The notes: a model not told the origin generated them from the letters alone. A stretch of 64,000 nt of DNA from Saccharothrix australiensis (GCF_003634935.1 NZ_RBXO01000001.1:4241501-4305500); one strand, 5' to 3'. Positions 1-9,159 are shown, counted from the stretch's first letter. Program-made: numbers and translations.

Positions 1-887
1 TGGAATCGTGCCCGGAGTGCTCGGCGGCCGTGTCGCCGCAGGACCGCTTCTGCGAGCGGTGCGGCCGGAACCTGAGGGTGCGGCGCACGCCCGTGGGCGG
101 GCCGGGGGCGGCGGAGCGGGACCGGGTGGAGTTCGTGCTGCCGGGGCTGGCCGGGGTGAGCGACCGGGGCAGGCGGCGGCGGCGCAACGAGGACTCGATG
201 GCGTTCGGGCGGGTGCGCGGGCGCGGCGTGGCGGCGGTGGTGTGCGACGGGGTGGCGTCGTCGGAGCGGGCCGAGGAGGCGTCGCAGGTGGCCGTGGACA
301 CGGCGCTGGACGTGCTGCTGACCGCCGTGCGGTCGGGCGCCGACCCGGAGGAGGCGACCGGCGCCGCGGCGCTGTCGGCGGACGCGGCGGTGGGCAGGCT
401 GGCGCGGGCGGGCGCGGAGGAGGTCGCGCCGTCCTGCACGTTCGTGTCGGCGCTGGTCACCGACGAGGCCGCCACGGTCGGCTGGGTGGGCGACTCGCGG
501 GCCTACCTGGTGGGCGGGTCGGGTGCGGCGCGGTTGACCACGGACGACACGTGGGCGGCGCAGCTGGTGGCCGAGGGTGTGCTGACCGAGGCGGAGGCGC
601 TGACCGACCGGCGGGCGCACGTGCTGTCGCGGTGGCTGGGCGCGGACTCGGCGCTGGACGCGCCGCAGGCGGTGACCTTCCGGGTCGAGACGCCGGGGCT
701 GCTGGTGCTGTGCAGCGACGGCTTGTGGAACTACGTGCCCGAGCCGGAGGACCTGTTCGCGGTCGTGCCGCAGGGGGTCACGCCGGTGGAGGTGGCGCGG
801 GAGCTGGTCGAGGTCGCGCTGGAGGCGGGCGGGCACGACAACATCACGGTCGTCGTCATCCAGCTGCGCGGCGGGCAGGGCGCTTGA
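1..887 (+). CDS. PP2C-family Ser/Thr protein phosphatase with N-terminal zinc ribbon (5' partial)
   Basis: The open frame is already running at the left edge (first full codon at base 3), so the true start lies upstream; a GTG at 30 is inside the zinc ribbon and is probably not the start. The visible N-terminus carries two CxxC pairs (CPEC and CERC), a small zinc ribbon. The PP2C metallophosphatase domain follows: SDRGRRRRRNEDS, CDGVASS, GWVGDSRAYL, CSDGLWNYV and GHDNITVVV supply the Asp residues that bind two metal ions. Such enzymes dephosphorylate Ser/Thr in the cytoplasm and usually act opposite Hanks-type kinases; the partner kinase is presumably left of the window. No membrane segment is visible. 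Confidence 0.9.
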   Translation, partial: ESCPECSAAVSPQDRFCERCGRNLRVRRTPVGGPGAAERDRVEFVLPGLAGVSDRGRRRRRNEDSMAFGRVRGRGVAAVVCDGVASSERAEEASQVAVDTALDVLLTAVRSGADPEEATGAAALSADAAVGRLARAGAEEVAPSCTFVSALVTDEAATVGWVGDSRAYLVGGSGAARLTTDDTWAAQLVAEGVLTEAEALTDRRAHVLSRWLGADSALDAPQAVTFRVETPGLLVLCSDGLWNYVPEPEDLFAVVPQGVTPVEVARELVEVALEAGGHDNITVVVIQLRGGQGA

Positions 888-1297
888 GCCCGACTCGCGC
901 GGCGTCCGGTCGCGGTGCGTCCGCGGCCCCTGCGTGGTGGTCCGTTGCGCCGAGAGGCGAAGGGTGTCGGCGCCGCCGGGGACGCTGCGCGGAACGACCA
1001 CCCCGTCGCCTGCGCACGAACCCGCGGCCGTGTCCCCTGCCGTGCGACCGGGAGCCCGCGGAGCCCCCGCGAACCGCGCACTGACCACCGACGGCCGGGT
1101 CCGTGCCCACCGGTGCCGCGGCGCGTGCCGGCACCGGTGCACCCCCGGGCACGACCTCCGCCCGATCGGGCAATACCGCGCGCACGGGGTCGCGCGCGGG
1201 TGCGTGGAACTGGTGACCTGCGGCGAGCGGGTGGCGCACCGGGTGGTGCCCGCCCGGCCGGCGTGCCGCACCGGAGACGATACGGAGACCACACGAC
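888..1297. other. gene-free stretch with one hairpin
   Basis: I see no supportable gene in these 410 bases; the open frames present lack recognisable domains or consistent codon use. An 11-bp inverted repeat (1108-1118 with 1129-1139, CACCGGTGCCG and its complement, 10-nt loop) could be a terminator, but it lies about 220 nt past the phosphatase stop. The 3' end must contain the promoter of the MarR gene at 1298. Confidence 0.4.
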
Positions 1298-1786
1298 ATG
1301 CGTTCCACGGATTCCGACGAGGCGCGGTCGCGTCACCGCGCGGTGCGCGGCATCAAGGAGTCGCTGCGCGAGCTGCGCAGCCAGCTGTCGATGTACAACC
1401 ACCAGGTCGGCGCCCGGCTGGAGCTGCGCGACGTCGACCTGGACTGCCTGGAGATCGTGCTGGAGCACGGGCCGCTGACGCCGACGGCGCTGGCCCGGCG
1501 CACCGGTCTCCACCCGGCGACGATGACCGGCATCCTCGACCGCCTCCAGCGCGGCGGCTGGGTGGTGCGCGAGCGCGACGCCGAGGGCACCGACCGGCGC
1601 GCGGTGCTGGTCCGGGCGTTGCAGGACCGCAACGCGGAGCTGGCCCGCCTGCGCGCGGGGATGAGCACGGCGCTGGACGACCTGCTGGGCGGGTACGACG
1701 ACGAGGAGCTGGCGCTGCTGACCGACTTCCTGCGACGCACCACCGAGGCGGGCCGGGCGGCCACCGAGGACCTCGCGCGGGGCTGA
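1298..1786 (+). CDS. MarR-family transcriptional regulator
   Basis: 162-residue winged-helix protein of usual MarR size. An N-terminal dimerisation helix is followed by the DNA-recognition part (LTPTALARRTGLHPATMTGILDRLQRGGWV, about residues 60-90), then the wing with a charged DAEGTDRRAV turn. The C-terminal helices (DDEELALLTDFLRRTTEAG) complete the dimer interface. ATG at 1298 is preceded by GGAGA. It is probably a ligand-responsive repressor of unknown target; no efflux or catabolic gene lies immediately next to it. A second, unrelated-looking MarR gene follows on the same strand after a hairpin, so the two are probably separate transcription units. Confidence 0.9.
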   Translation: MRSTDSDEARSRHRAVRGIKESLRELRSQLSMYNHQVGARLELRDVDLDCLEIVLEHGPLTPTALARRTGLHPATMTGILDRLQRGGWVVRERDAEGTDRRAVLVRALQDRNAELARLRAGMSTALDDLLGGYDDEELALLTDFLRRTTEAGRAATEDLARG

Positions 1787-1812
1787 GACCGACGGGGCGA
1801 ATCCCGCGGAAA

Positions 1813-1858
1813 CGTCCCCCGCGACGGCGGCGCGTTGGAGCATGGCACGCGGGGGACG
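1813..1858 (+). terminator. hairpin after first MarR gene
   Basis: An 11-bp perfect inverted repeat (CGTCCCCCGCG at 1813-1823, complement at 1848-1858) begins 27 nt after the stop. There is no T-tract, as is usual for high-GC actinobacterial terminators. Confidence 0.45.
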
Positions 1859-1916
1859 CGGGGGCGCCGGGGGAACGGGCCCGCGTCGAAGGACCGGTGC
1901 ACGGGGAGGGGTATCG

Positions 1917-2402
1917 ATGGGTGACGAGGTCGACGCGGTGTTGGCGCAGTGGCGGGTGGAGCGGCCCGACGTGGACGCCTCGCCGGTCGCCGTGCTGGGG
2001 CGGGTCACGCGGCTGGCCCGGCTGGTGGAGCGGGAGTTGCGGGACTTCCTGGCGCGCTTCGGCCTGGAGCCGGGCGAGTTCGAGGTGCTGACGGCGCTGC
2101 GGCGCGCGGGCGGCGCGCACGGGCTGACCGCGGGCGCGTTCCGGAACTCGGCGCTGGTGACGGCGGGCGCGATCACCAACCGCATCGACCGCATGGCGGC
2201 CAAGGAGCTGGTCCGGCGGGTGCCGGACGGGACGGACCGGCGGGTGGTGCGGGTGCGGTTGACCGACACCGGCCGGGCGCTGGTGGACGCGCTGCTGGCC
2301 GAGCACATGGCGCGGTACGCGCGGCTGCTGGAACCGCTGGACCAAGCGACGCGGGAGGTGGTCGCCGACGCGCTGCGGGTGCTGCTGGAGCGGTGCGAGT
2401 AG
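1917..2402 (+). CDS. MarR-family transcriptional regulator
   Basis: 161 residues from ATG 1917, chosen because the purine-rich GGGGAGGGG sits just upstream; the frame is open further 5' but without another good start. The fold is MarR: long N-terminal helix (VLGRVTRLARLVERELRDFLARFGL), the EFEVLTALRRAG helix, a recognition helix around NSALVTAGAITNRIDRMAAKELV, the wing DGTDRRVVRVRLTD, and C-terminal dimerisation helices. The GLEPGEFEVLTALRR arrangement is typical of the subgroup that senses aromatic or drug-like ligands. The target is not evident from its neighbours; hrpA is convergent. Confidence 0.9.
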   Translation: MGDEVDAVLAQWRVERPDVDASPVAVLGRVTRLARLVERELRDFLARFGLEPGEFEVLTALRRAGGAHGLTAGAFRNSALVTAGAITNRIDRMAAKELVRRVPDGTDRRVVRVRLTDTGRALVDALLAEHMARYARLLEPLDQATREVVADALRVLLERCE

Positions 2403-2425
2403 CCGCCCGCGACGGCCCGCGGCAC

Positions 2426-2461
2426 CTGGCGGAGCGCGGAGGACCGGCCGCGCTCCGCCAG
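2426..2461. terminator. bidirectional terminator between MarR gene and hrpA
   Basis: A 13-bp perfect stem (CTGGCGGAGCGCG, 2426-2438, pairing with 2449-2461) with a 10-nt loop sits between two convergent genes, 24 nt past one stop and 88 nt past the other. Confidence 0.7.
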
Positions 2462-2548
2462 ATGGCGCGGGCGCGGACGAGTCGGGTGGCGGTCGCGCCC
2501 CGGTGGCTCGCGATCCGGTGATGCCGTCGGGTCGGGAACCGGCCGGGG

Positions 2549-5500
2549 TCAGCGCGGCACGGCGTCGAGTGCCTTGAACACGCGCTTGTCGGACACGGTG
2601 TAGCGGGTGGGGATGGTCTGCGCGAAGTAGCTCAGCCGCAGCTCCTCGATCATCCAGCGCACCTCGTCCAGCTCGGGGTGCGGCTCGTCGGCGGGCAGCC
2701 GGGCGCGCAGCTCGCGGTACTCGGCGTCGACCTCGTGGACGCGGTCCATCCAGTCCCGGTCGCGGTCCACGTTCTCGGTGAGCTTGTCCAGGCGGCGGGA
2801 GATGCCCTGGAGGTAGCGGTGGATGTCCGACAGCCGCGACGCCCCCGCGGCGGTGACGAAGTCCTTGTGCACCAGGCCCGCGAGCTGGGCGCGGACGTCG
2901 GCCAGCGACTCGTCGTACACCGCGCCCCGGATGCGGCCCAGGCGCAGTTCCGCGTCCTGGGCGGCGTCGAGCACGTTGCGGACCTCGCGGACGACGTCGA
3001 ACACCGTCTCGCCGAGGTACTTGCGCACGTAGTCGACCAGCCGGGTGAAGCCCTTGGCGGTCCAGGCCGGTCCGCCCGCGGAGTCCACGAGGTGGTCGAC
3101 GGCCGCCGCGATGCAGTCGGCGAGCAGCGCCGCGACGCCGCCGTGCGGGTTGCGGGTCAGGGTGAGCTTCTCGGCGTTGGACAGGCCGCGCTGGAGCAGC
3201 TTGACCGGTGACGGCACGGTGAGCAGCAGCAGGCGGCGGGTGCCGCGCTTCATCGCCGCCGCCTGCCTGCCTGGGGTGTCCAGGATCTCGACGGCGACGC
3301 TGTCGCCCTTGTCCACCAGGGCCGGGTAGGCGGTGACGACGATTCCCGAGCGCCTGCGCTCGACGGTCTTGGGCAGGTCGCCGACGTCCCACGTGGTCAG
3401 GCCGGTGCGGGCCAGGTTCGACGCGGCGGCGGCGAGGGTCTCCCGCAGCTGCCCGCGCAGCTGCTGCTTGAGGGCGGCGAGGTCCTTGCCCCTGGCCAGT
3501 TCGCGGTCCTGCTCGTCGACGACCTCGAAGGTCAGCTTGAGGTGCTGGGGCACCTGGTCGAGCTGCCACTGCTCGCGCGGCACGACGACGCCGGTCAGCG
3601 CGCGCAGCTCGCGCTCCAGGGCGGGCAGCAGCGGCTCGTCCGGGTCGATGCGGGACAGCGCCGCCGCGGCCACGTCCGGCACCGGGACGAAGTTGCGGCG
3701 CACGGGTTTGGGCAGCGACCGGATCAGCGCGACCACCAGGTCCGTGCGCAGGCCGGGCACCTGCCAGGACAGGGCGTCGTCGGGCACCGAGGTGAGCGCG
3801 GGCAGCGGCAGCCGCACGGTGACGCCGTCCACGGCCGCGCCGGGTTCGAAGCGGTAGGTCAGCGGCAGGTCCAGGCCGCTGCGCACCATCCGGTCGGGGT
3901 AGGCGTCGGGGCTGACGTCGGCCCGGTCGTTGACCAGCATCGACTTGTCGAAGGTGAGCAGGTCCGGCTGGGTGTGGCGGGTCTTCTTCCACCACGTGTC
4001 GAAGTGCCGCGCGGACACGACGTCCGGGCCGACGCGCTGGTCGTAGAACTCGAAGAGGGTGTCGTCGTCGACCACGATGTCGCGCCGCCGCGCCCGGTTC
4101 TCCAGCTCGGCGACCTCGTCGAGCAGCGCGCGGTTGTGGTGGAAGAACCTGTGGTGGGTGGTCCACTCCCCCTGCACGAGGGCGTGGCGGATGAACAGCT
4201 CGCGCGACAGCCCCGGGTCGATCGACCCGTAGTTCACCTTGCGGGCGGTGACGATCGGCACGCCGTAGAGGGTGACCTTCTCCAGGGCCACGACCGCGCC
4301 CCGCTTGGCCTCCCAGTGCGGTTCGCTGTAGGTGCGCTTGACGATGTGCCCGGCGAGCCGCTCGGCCCACTCGGGCTCGATGCGGGCCACGATCCGGCCC
4401 CACAGCCGGGAGGTCTCCACCAGCTCGGCGGCCATCACCCACTGCGGCGGTTTGCGGAACAGCGCGGAGCCGGGGAAGATCGCGAACTTCGCGTTGCGGG
4501 CACCCAGGTACTCGGTGGCCTGCCGCTTGCCGGGTTCGCGCTTGACGACGTCCTTGACGCCGATGTGCGACAGCAGCCCGGACAGCAGCGAGACGTGCAC
4601 CGCGCGCGGCTCGGCGTCCTGCTCGTTGACGTGCACGCCGAGGGTCTTGGCGACCTGCCGCAGCTGGGTGTAGATGTCCTGCCACTCCCGCACCCGCAGG
4701 TAGTTCAGGAACTCGGCGCGGCACAGCCGGCGGAACTGGTTGGACGACAGCTCCTTCTGCTGCTCGCGCAGGTACCGCCACAGGTTGAGGTAGGCCAGGA
4801 AGTCCGAGTCGGGGTCGGCGAACCGGGCGTGCCGCTCGTCGGCGGCCTGCTGCTTGTCCGACGGCCGTTCGCGCGGGTCCTGGATGGACAGCGCGGCGGC
4901 GATGACCATGACCTCGCGGACGCAGCCGTTGCGGTCGGCCTCGATCACCATGCGGGCCAGCCGCGGGTCGACCGGAAGCTGGGCGAGCTTGCGGCCCAGC
5001 GGCGTCAGCTTCTGCTCGCCGGGCACGATCGCGCCCAGCTCCTGCAGCAGCTGCACGCCGTCGGCGATGTTGCGCGCCTCGGGCGGGTCGATGAACGGGA
5101 ACGCCGCGATGTCGCCCAGGCCGATCGCGGTCATCTGCAGGATGACCGAGGCGAGGTTGGTGCGCAGGATCTCCGGGTCGGTGAACTCCGGGCGCGCGTC
5201 GAAGGAGTCCTCGGTGTAGAGGCGGACGCAGATGCCCTCCGAGACGCGGCCGCAGCGGCCCTTGCGCTGGTTCGCCGACGCCTGCGAGATCGGCTCGATG
5301 GGCAGCCGCTGCACCTTCAGGCGGTTGCTGTAGCGGGAGATGCGGGCGGTGCCGGGGTCGACCACGTACTTGATGCCGGGCACGGTCAGCGACGTCTCGG
5401 CGACGTTGGTGGCCAGCACCACCCGGCGGCCCCGGTGCGGCTGGAACACGCGGTGCTGCTCGCCGAACGACAGCCGCGCGTACAGCGGCAGGATCTCGGT

Positions 5501-6451
5501 GTCCGGCAGCGCCAGCGCGGCCAGCGCGTCGGCGGTGTCGCGGATCTCGCGCTCGCCGGACAGGAACACCAGCACGTCGCCGGGCCCCTCCGCCTGCAGC
5601 TCGCGCACCGCGTCGCACACCGCCTGCGTCTGGTCGCGGTCGGGGTCGGCGTCCGGGTCGTCGGGGTCCACCACCGGCCGGTAGCGCACCTCGACCGGGT
5701 AGGTGCGGCCGGAGACCTCGATGATCGGCGCGTCGCCGAAGTGCCGGGAGAACCGCTCCGGGTCGATGGTGGCGGAGGTGATGACGAGCTTGAGGTCCGG
5801 CCGCCGGGGCAGCAGCTGCTTGAGGTAGCCGAGCAGGAAGTCGACGTTGAGGCTGCGCTCGTGGGCCTCGTCGATGATGATCGTGTCGTAGCGCGACAGC
5901 ATCCGGTCGGTCTGGATCTCGGCCAGCAGGATGCCGTCGGTCATGAGCTTGACCAGCGTGTCGTCGCCGGACTGGTCGGTGAAGCGCACCTTGTAGCCCA
6001 CGGCCGCCCCCAGCGGCGTGCCCAGCTCCTGGGCGACGCGCTCGGCGACCGTGCGGGCGGCCAGCCGGCGGGGCTGGGTGTGGCCGATCTGGCCCAGCAC
6101 GCCGCGCCCCAGCTCCAGGCAGATCTTGGGCAGCTGGGTGGTCTTGCCCGACCCGGTCTCGCCGGCGACGATCACCACCTGGTGGTCGCGGATGAGCGCG
6201 GCGATGTCGTCCTTGCGGGCGCTCACCGGCAGTTCACCCGGATAGGTGATCTTCGGCACGGCTTCCCGGCGCAGCGCGACGCGCAGCTCCGCGCGTTCGA
6301 CGTCGGCGGCGATCTCGGCGAGGACCGCCTCGCGGGCGTCGCCGTCGCGGACCTTGCGCGCCCCGTCGAGCCTGCGGCGCAACCGCCGCTGGTCCCCGGT
6401 CATCAGGTCGGACAGGCGTCGGTTCAGGTCGGAGTGCGCGGTGGTGTTCAT
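2549..6451 (-). CDS. hrpA: ATP-dependent RNA helicase HrpA (DEAH box)
   Basis: 1300 residues, the full HrpA length. Near residue 97 is the Walker A motif GETGSGKTTQLPK, followed by the DEAH box (IIIDEAHERSLN), motif III (TSATID), and helicase C motifs ATNVAETSLTVPG and QRKGRCGRVSEG. HA2 and OB-fold regions follow, then the long C-terminal extension (DUF3418 type, ending with LRLSYFAQTIPTRYTVSDKRVFKALD) found in bacterial HrpA. It is a cytoplasmic 3'-5' RNA helicase; in E. coli HrpA acts in mRNA processing and in clearing collided ribosomes. ATG 6451 is the first start. It appears monocistronic, with terminator hairpins on both sides. Confidence 0.97.
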   Translation of the reverse strand: MNTTAHSDLNRRLSDLMTGDQRRLRRRLDGARKVRDGDAREAVLAEIAADVERAELRVALRREAVPKITYPGELPVSARKDDIAALIRDHQVVIVAGETGSGKTTQLPKICLELGRGVLGQIGHTQPRRLAARTVAERVAQELGTPLGAAVGYKVRFTDQSGDDTLVKLMTDGILLAEIQTDRMLSRYDTIIIDEAHERSLNVDFLLGYLKQLLPRRPDLKLVITSATIDPERFSRHFGDAPIIEVSGRTYPVEVRYRPVVDPDDPDADPDRDQTQAVCDAVRELQAEGPGDVLVFLSGEREIRDTADALAALALPDTEILPLYARLSFGEQHRVFQPHRGRRVVLATNVAETSLTVPGIKYVVDPGTARISRYSNRLKVQRLPIEPISQASANQRKGRCGRVSEGICVRLYTEDSFDARPEFTDPEILRTNLASVILQMTAIGLGDIAAFPFIDPPEARNIADGVQLLQELGAIVPGEQKLTPLGRKLAQLPVDPRLARMVIEADRNGCVREVMVIAAALSIQDPRERPSDKQQAADERHARFADPDSDFLAYLNLWRYLREQQKELSSNQFRRLCRAEFLNYLRVREWQDIYTQLRQVAKTLGVHVNEQDAEPRAVHVSLLSGLLSHIGVKDVVKREPGKRQATEYLGARNAKFAIFPGSALFRKPPQWVMAAELVETSRLWGRIVARIEPEWAERLAGHIVKRTYSEPHWEAKRGAVVALEKVTLYGVPIVTARKVNYGSIDPGLSRELFIRHALVQGEWTTHHRFFHHNRALLDEVAELENRARRRDIVVDDDTLFEFYDQRVGPDVVSARHFDTWWKKTRHTQPDLLTFDKSMLVNDRADVSPDAYPDRMVRSGLDLPLTYRFEPGAAVDGVTVRLPLPALTSVPDDALSWQVPGLRTDLVVALIRSLPKPVRRNFVPVPDVAAAALSRIDPDEPLLPALERELRALTGVVVPREQWQLDQVPQHLKLTFEVVDEQDRELARGKDLAALKQQLRGQLRETLAAAASNLARTGLTTWDVGDLPKTVERRRSGIVVTAYPALVDKGDSVAVEILDTPGRQAAAMKRGTRRLLLLTVPSPVKLLQRGLSNAEKLTLTRNPHGGVAALLADCIAAAVDHLVDSAGGPAWTAKGFTRLVDYVRKYLGETVFDVVREVRNVLDAAQDAELRLGRIRGAVYDESLADVRAQLAGLVHKDFVTAAGASRLSDIHRYLQGISRRLDKLTENVDRDRDWMDRVHEVDAEYRELRARLPADEPHPELDEVRWMIEELRLSYFAQTIPTRYTVSDKRVFKALDAVPR

Positions 6452-6497
6452 GCTGCGATCAGGATAGTGGTGCGCTCCGGACGGGGCCGCCGATTAT

Positions 6498-6535
6498 CGG
6501 CCGTGCGGCGGGACGCGTGTCCCACCGCACGGCCG
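6498..6535 (-). terminator. hairpin terminator after PEP-mutase-like gene
   Basis: A long stem, CGGCCGTGCGG (6498-6508) with CCGCACGGCCG (6525-6535), continues inward as GGGAC/GTCCC after one mismatch around a GCGT loop. It begins 25 nt past the stop at 6561 and separates that operon from hrpA. Confidence 0.7.
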
Positions 6536-6560
6536 GCCCGGCGGCCCGGCGTGAACCGGG

Positions 6561-7322
6561 TCACGCGGTGAACGGCGAACGCCCGTCGCGGATGCCGGTG
6601 ACCAGCTCGGTGAGGTGCGCCAGCAGCAGCCGGTGCAGGCCGGGGCCGAAGCTGACCCGCGCCGCGCCCAGCCTGCCCAGCTCGGCGGGCGTCGGCTGAC
6701 CCGGCCCGTGCCCGAGGTTGACCGGGCCGCCCACCGCGCGGCAGAACTCCCGCGCCGAGCCCGCCGGCAGGAAGATCGGGTAGACGCAGTCCGCGCCCGC
6801 GGCCAGGTAGGCGCGGGCCCGCGCCACGCCCTCGTCGAACGAGCGGCTGCCGTGCAGGAACACGTCCACCCGCGCGTTGATCACCAGGTCCGGGTCGGCG
6901 GCGCGCACCGCGCCCAGGAACTCCACCTGCTCCTCCTGACCCACCAGCCGCTGCGTGGCCGGGTCGGAGTCCTCCAGGTTGCAGCCCACCGCGCCCGCCT
7001 CGGCCAGGCGGGCGGCGACCTCCGCGGGCGGCAGCCCGTAGCCGCGCTCCACGTCCGCGGTCACCGGCACGTCGACCGCGCGGGCCACCCGCGCGACGGC
7101 GGCGAACACCTCGTCGGCGGGCGCGTCCTCGCCGTCGAGGTGGCCCAGGGCCGGCGCGACCGCCGCGCTGGCCGTCGCCACGGCCGGGAACACCCCCGCC
7201 ACCACCCGCGCCGACGCGGCGTCCCACACGTTGGGCAGCACCAGCGGGTCGCCCGGCACGTGCAGGGCGCGCAGCGCGGCGGCCCCGGCCTTCCCGGCCC
7301 CGGACTTCCCGGCGCTGCTCAC
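6561..7322 (-). CDS. isocitrate lyase/PEP mutase superfamily protein
   Basis: 253 residues from the GTG at 7322, whose GTGA overlaps the stop of the upstream gene, so the two are translationally coupled. The TIM-barrel family signature is present: LPNVWDAASARVV near the N-terminus, VTADVERGYG (metal-binding Asp and Glu), VGCNLEDS, LVINARVDVFL, then a GPVNLGHGPGQPTPAELGRLGAARVSFGP end typical of the 2-methylisocitrate lyase/PEP-mutase branch. The canonical isocitrate-lyase KKCGH loop is absent, so the exact C-C or C-P bond reaction cannot be named. It pairs with an AhpD-like protein and is divergent from a MocR regulator that may control both. Confidence 0.85.
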   Translation of the reverse strand: MSSAGKSGAGKAGAAALRALHVPGDPLVLPNVWDAASARVVAGVFPAVATASAAVAPALGHLDGEDAPADEVFAAVARVARAVDVPVTADVERGYGLPPAEVAARLAEAGAVGCNLEDSDPATQRLVGQEEQVEFLGAVRAADPDLVINARVDVFLHGSRSFDEGVARARAYLAAGADCVYPIFLPAGSAREFCRAVGGPVNLGHGPGQPTPAELGRLGAARVSFGPGLHRLLLAHLTELVTGIRDGRSPFTA

Positions 7323-7756
7323 GAGACCTCCCAGGCGTGCGTCGTGGCGACCACCCGGTTCCACGTGTTGATGGTGGCGACCACCCACAGCAGCTCGGCC
7401 AGCTCCCGCTCCTCGAAGTGCCGCCGGGCCTCCTCGACCACGCCCTCGGGCACCCCGTCGGACAACCGCGTCACGGCCTCGGCCAGCGCCAGCGCGGCCC
7501 GCTCCCGGTCGGTGAACACCGGCGCCTCCCGCCACACCGCCAGCAGGTCGAGCCGCTGCTGCCGCTCACCCGCCTCGCGGGCCTTGCCCAGGTGCAGGTC
7601 GACGCAGTACGCGCAGCCGTTGACCTGCGAGGCGCGGACCTTCACCAGCTCCACCAGCCCGAGGTCCAGGGTGGTGGCGCGCGCCGCCTGCTCCAGCGCG
7701 CTCATCGCCCGCAGCGTGTCCGGCGTCAGCTCCGCCACCGGCAGTCGAATCGTCAT
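7319..7756 (-). CDS. carboxymuconolactone decarboxylase/AhpD-like family protein
   Basis: 145 residues from ATG 7756 with GGGTGGTG upstream; in-frame GTG codons at 7765 and 7762 would add three residues. The core AhpD motif is visible: VKVRASQVNGCAYCVDLH, with a redox CxxC pair and downstream His, then a helical segment (LALAEAVTRLSDG) and LLWVVATINTWNRV. Homologues (YfaU/AhpD-like) are small helical thiol peroxidase-like proteins. The 3' end overlaps the PEP-mutase-like gene. The promoter faces the MocR gene across 47 nt containing an operator-like repeat. Confidence 0.88.
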   Translation of the reverse strand: MTIRLPVAELTPDTLRAMSALEQAARATTLDLGLVELVKVRASQVNGCAYCVDLHLGKAREAGERQQRLDLLAVWREAPVFTDRERAALALAEAVTRLSDGVPEGVVEEARRHFEERELAELLWVVATINTWNRVVATTHAWEVS

Positions 7757-7773
7757 GATCACCACCCTAGGAA

Positions 7774-7795
7774 CACCTTGGCACCTTGCTAAGGT
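7774..7795. promoter_or_regulatory. candidate MocR operator in divergent promoter
   Basis: Two direct copies of CACCTTG (7774-7780 and 7782-7788) are followed by AAGGT (7791-7795), so the second copy also forms the palindrome ACCTT-GCT-AAGGT. PdxR/MocR-type regulators typically bind direct plus inverted repeats in the gap to a divergent target, as here. AAGG also serves as the apparent ribosome-binding site of the MocR gene, so binding could block its own translation-initiation region. Confidence 0.5.
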
Positions 7796-7803
7796 CCAAT
7801 GCC

Positions 7804-9159
7804 GTGTCGCGAACCTGGGCCACTTCGGGGGTGGACCTGCACCTGGAGCTCGACCCGACGACCGGCCGCCGCGCCGCCCTGGAACACGCCCTGCGCGACG
7901 CCATCCGCGCCGGCCGCCTCGCCCCGGACACCCGCCTGCCCGCCACCCGGCGGCTCGCCGTCGACCTCGGCCTCGCCCGCAACACCGTCGCCGCCGCCTA
8001 CGACCAGCTCGTCGCCGAGGGCTACCTCACCGCGCGCCGAGGCGCCGGCACCCGCGTCGCACCGCTCGCCCGGCCGCGCCCCGGCGCCACCGCCACCGGA
8101 GCCGACGGGCCACCACCCCGCCACGACCTGCGGCCCGGCAGCCCCGACGGCACCGCCTTCCCCACCGCCGCCTGGCTGCGCTCGGCCCGCCGCGCGCTGA
8201 CCGCCGCACCCGCCGGCGCGTTCGGCTACACCGACCCGCGCGGCCGCGCCGAACTGCGCCACGCCCTGGCCGACCACCTCGGCCGCACCCGCGGCGTGCA
8301 GGCCGACCCCGCCCGCATCGTCGTCACCACCGGCTACGCGCAGGGCCTGGCGCTGCTCGCGGACGTGCTCGACGGGCCCATCGCCCTGGAAGACCCCGGC
8401 CTGCCGTTCCACCGCGAGATCGTGCGCCGCGCCGGCCGACCCGTCGTCCCGCTGCCCGTCGACGCCGACGGCGCGCACGCCTTCCCCGCCGACGTGGCCG
8501 CCGCCGTCGTCACACCCGCCCACCAGTTCCCCACCGGCGTCACCCTGCACCCCGCCCGCCGGCACGCCCTGGTCGACTGGGCCCGCGCCACCGGCGCCGT
8601 CGTCGTCGAGGACGACTACGACGGCGAGTACCGCTACGACCGGCAGCCCGTCGGCGCGCTCCAGGGCACCGCGCCCGACCACGTCGTCTACGCGGGCAGC
8701 GTCTCCAAGACCCTCGGCCCCGGCGTCCGCCTCGGCTGGCTGGTCCTGCCGCCCCACCTGCTCGACCCGGTCGTCGACGCCAAGCGCCACGCCGACCGCC
8801 AGACCGAGACGCCGGGCCAGCTCACCCTCGCCGACCTCATCACCAGCCACGCCTACGACCGGCACATCCGCGCCGGCCGCCTGCGCTACCGCCGCCGCCG
8901 CGACCAACTCCTGCACGCCCTGCGCCACCACACCGCGCACGGCGTGTCCGCCGGCCTGCACGCCCTGGTCCACCACCCCGACGAGGACGCCGCCGTCGCC
9001 GCCGCCACCGCGCGCGGCCTCGCCCTCGGCCGGCTGCGCGACCACTGGCACCACCCCGACCCCGCCGCGCCGCAGGGCCTGATCATCGGCTACGGCACCC
9101 CCGCCGAACACGCCTACCGCCCCGCCCTGCGCGCCCTCGCCGACGTCCTCGGAACCTGA
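7804..9159 (+). CDS. MocR/PdxR-type regulator (GntR HTH fused to aminotransferase domain)
   Basis: About 451 residues from GTG 7804, eight nt after AAGGT. The N-terminal GntR winged helix (RAALEHALRDAIRAGRLAPDTRLPATRRLAVDLGLARNTVAAAYDQLVAEGYL, residues about 15-70) is joined by a short linker to a fold-type I PLP aminotransferase-like domain. In that domain FGYTDPRG, VTTGYAQGL, EDDYDGEYRYD and YAGSVSKTLGPGVRLGW are visible; the Lys of SVSKTLGPG is the PLP-binding lysine. MocR proteins sense PLP or amino-compound adducts and commonly control a divergent gene. The likely targets are the AhpD-like/PEP-mutase pair. Confidence 0.93.
   Translation: MSRTWATSGVDLHLELDPTTGRRAALEHALRDAIRAGRLAPDTRLPATRRLAVDLGLARNTVAAAYDQLVAEGYLTARRGAGTRVAPLARPRPGATATGADGPPPRHDLRPGSPDGTAFPTAAWLRSARRALTAAPAGAFGYTDPRGRAELRHALADHLGRTRGVQADPARIVVTTGYAQGLALLADVLDGPIALEDPGLPFHREIVRRAGRPVVPLPVDADGAHAFPADVAAAVVTPAHQFPTGVTLHPARRHALVDWARATGAVVVEDDYDGEYRYDRQPVGALQGTAPDHVVYAGSVSKTLGPGVRLGWLVLPPHLLDPVVDAKRHADRQTETPGQLTLADLITSHAYDRHIRAGRLRYRRRRDQLLHALRHHTAHGVSAGLHALVHHPDEDAAVAAATARGLALGRLRDHWHHPDPAAPQGLIIGYGTPAEHAYRPALRALADVLGT

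Noticed and set aside
1353-5618. Very long open frame (1421 codons) on the minus strand overlapping hrpA
   Set aside because: It is an Arg/Ala/Pro-rich shadow frame of hrpA with no domain; hrpA in the correct frame has all helicase motifs.
3542-6571. 1009-codon plus-strand frame opposite hrpA
   Set aside because: His/Val/Gln-rich antisense frame typical of high-GC codon bias; no motif.
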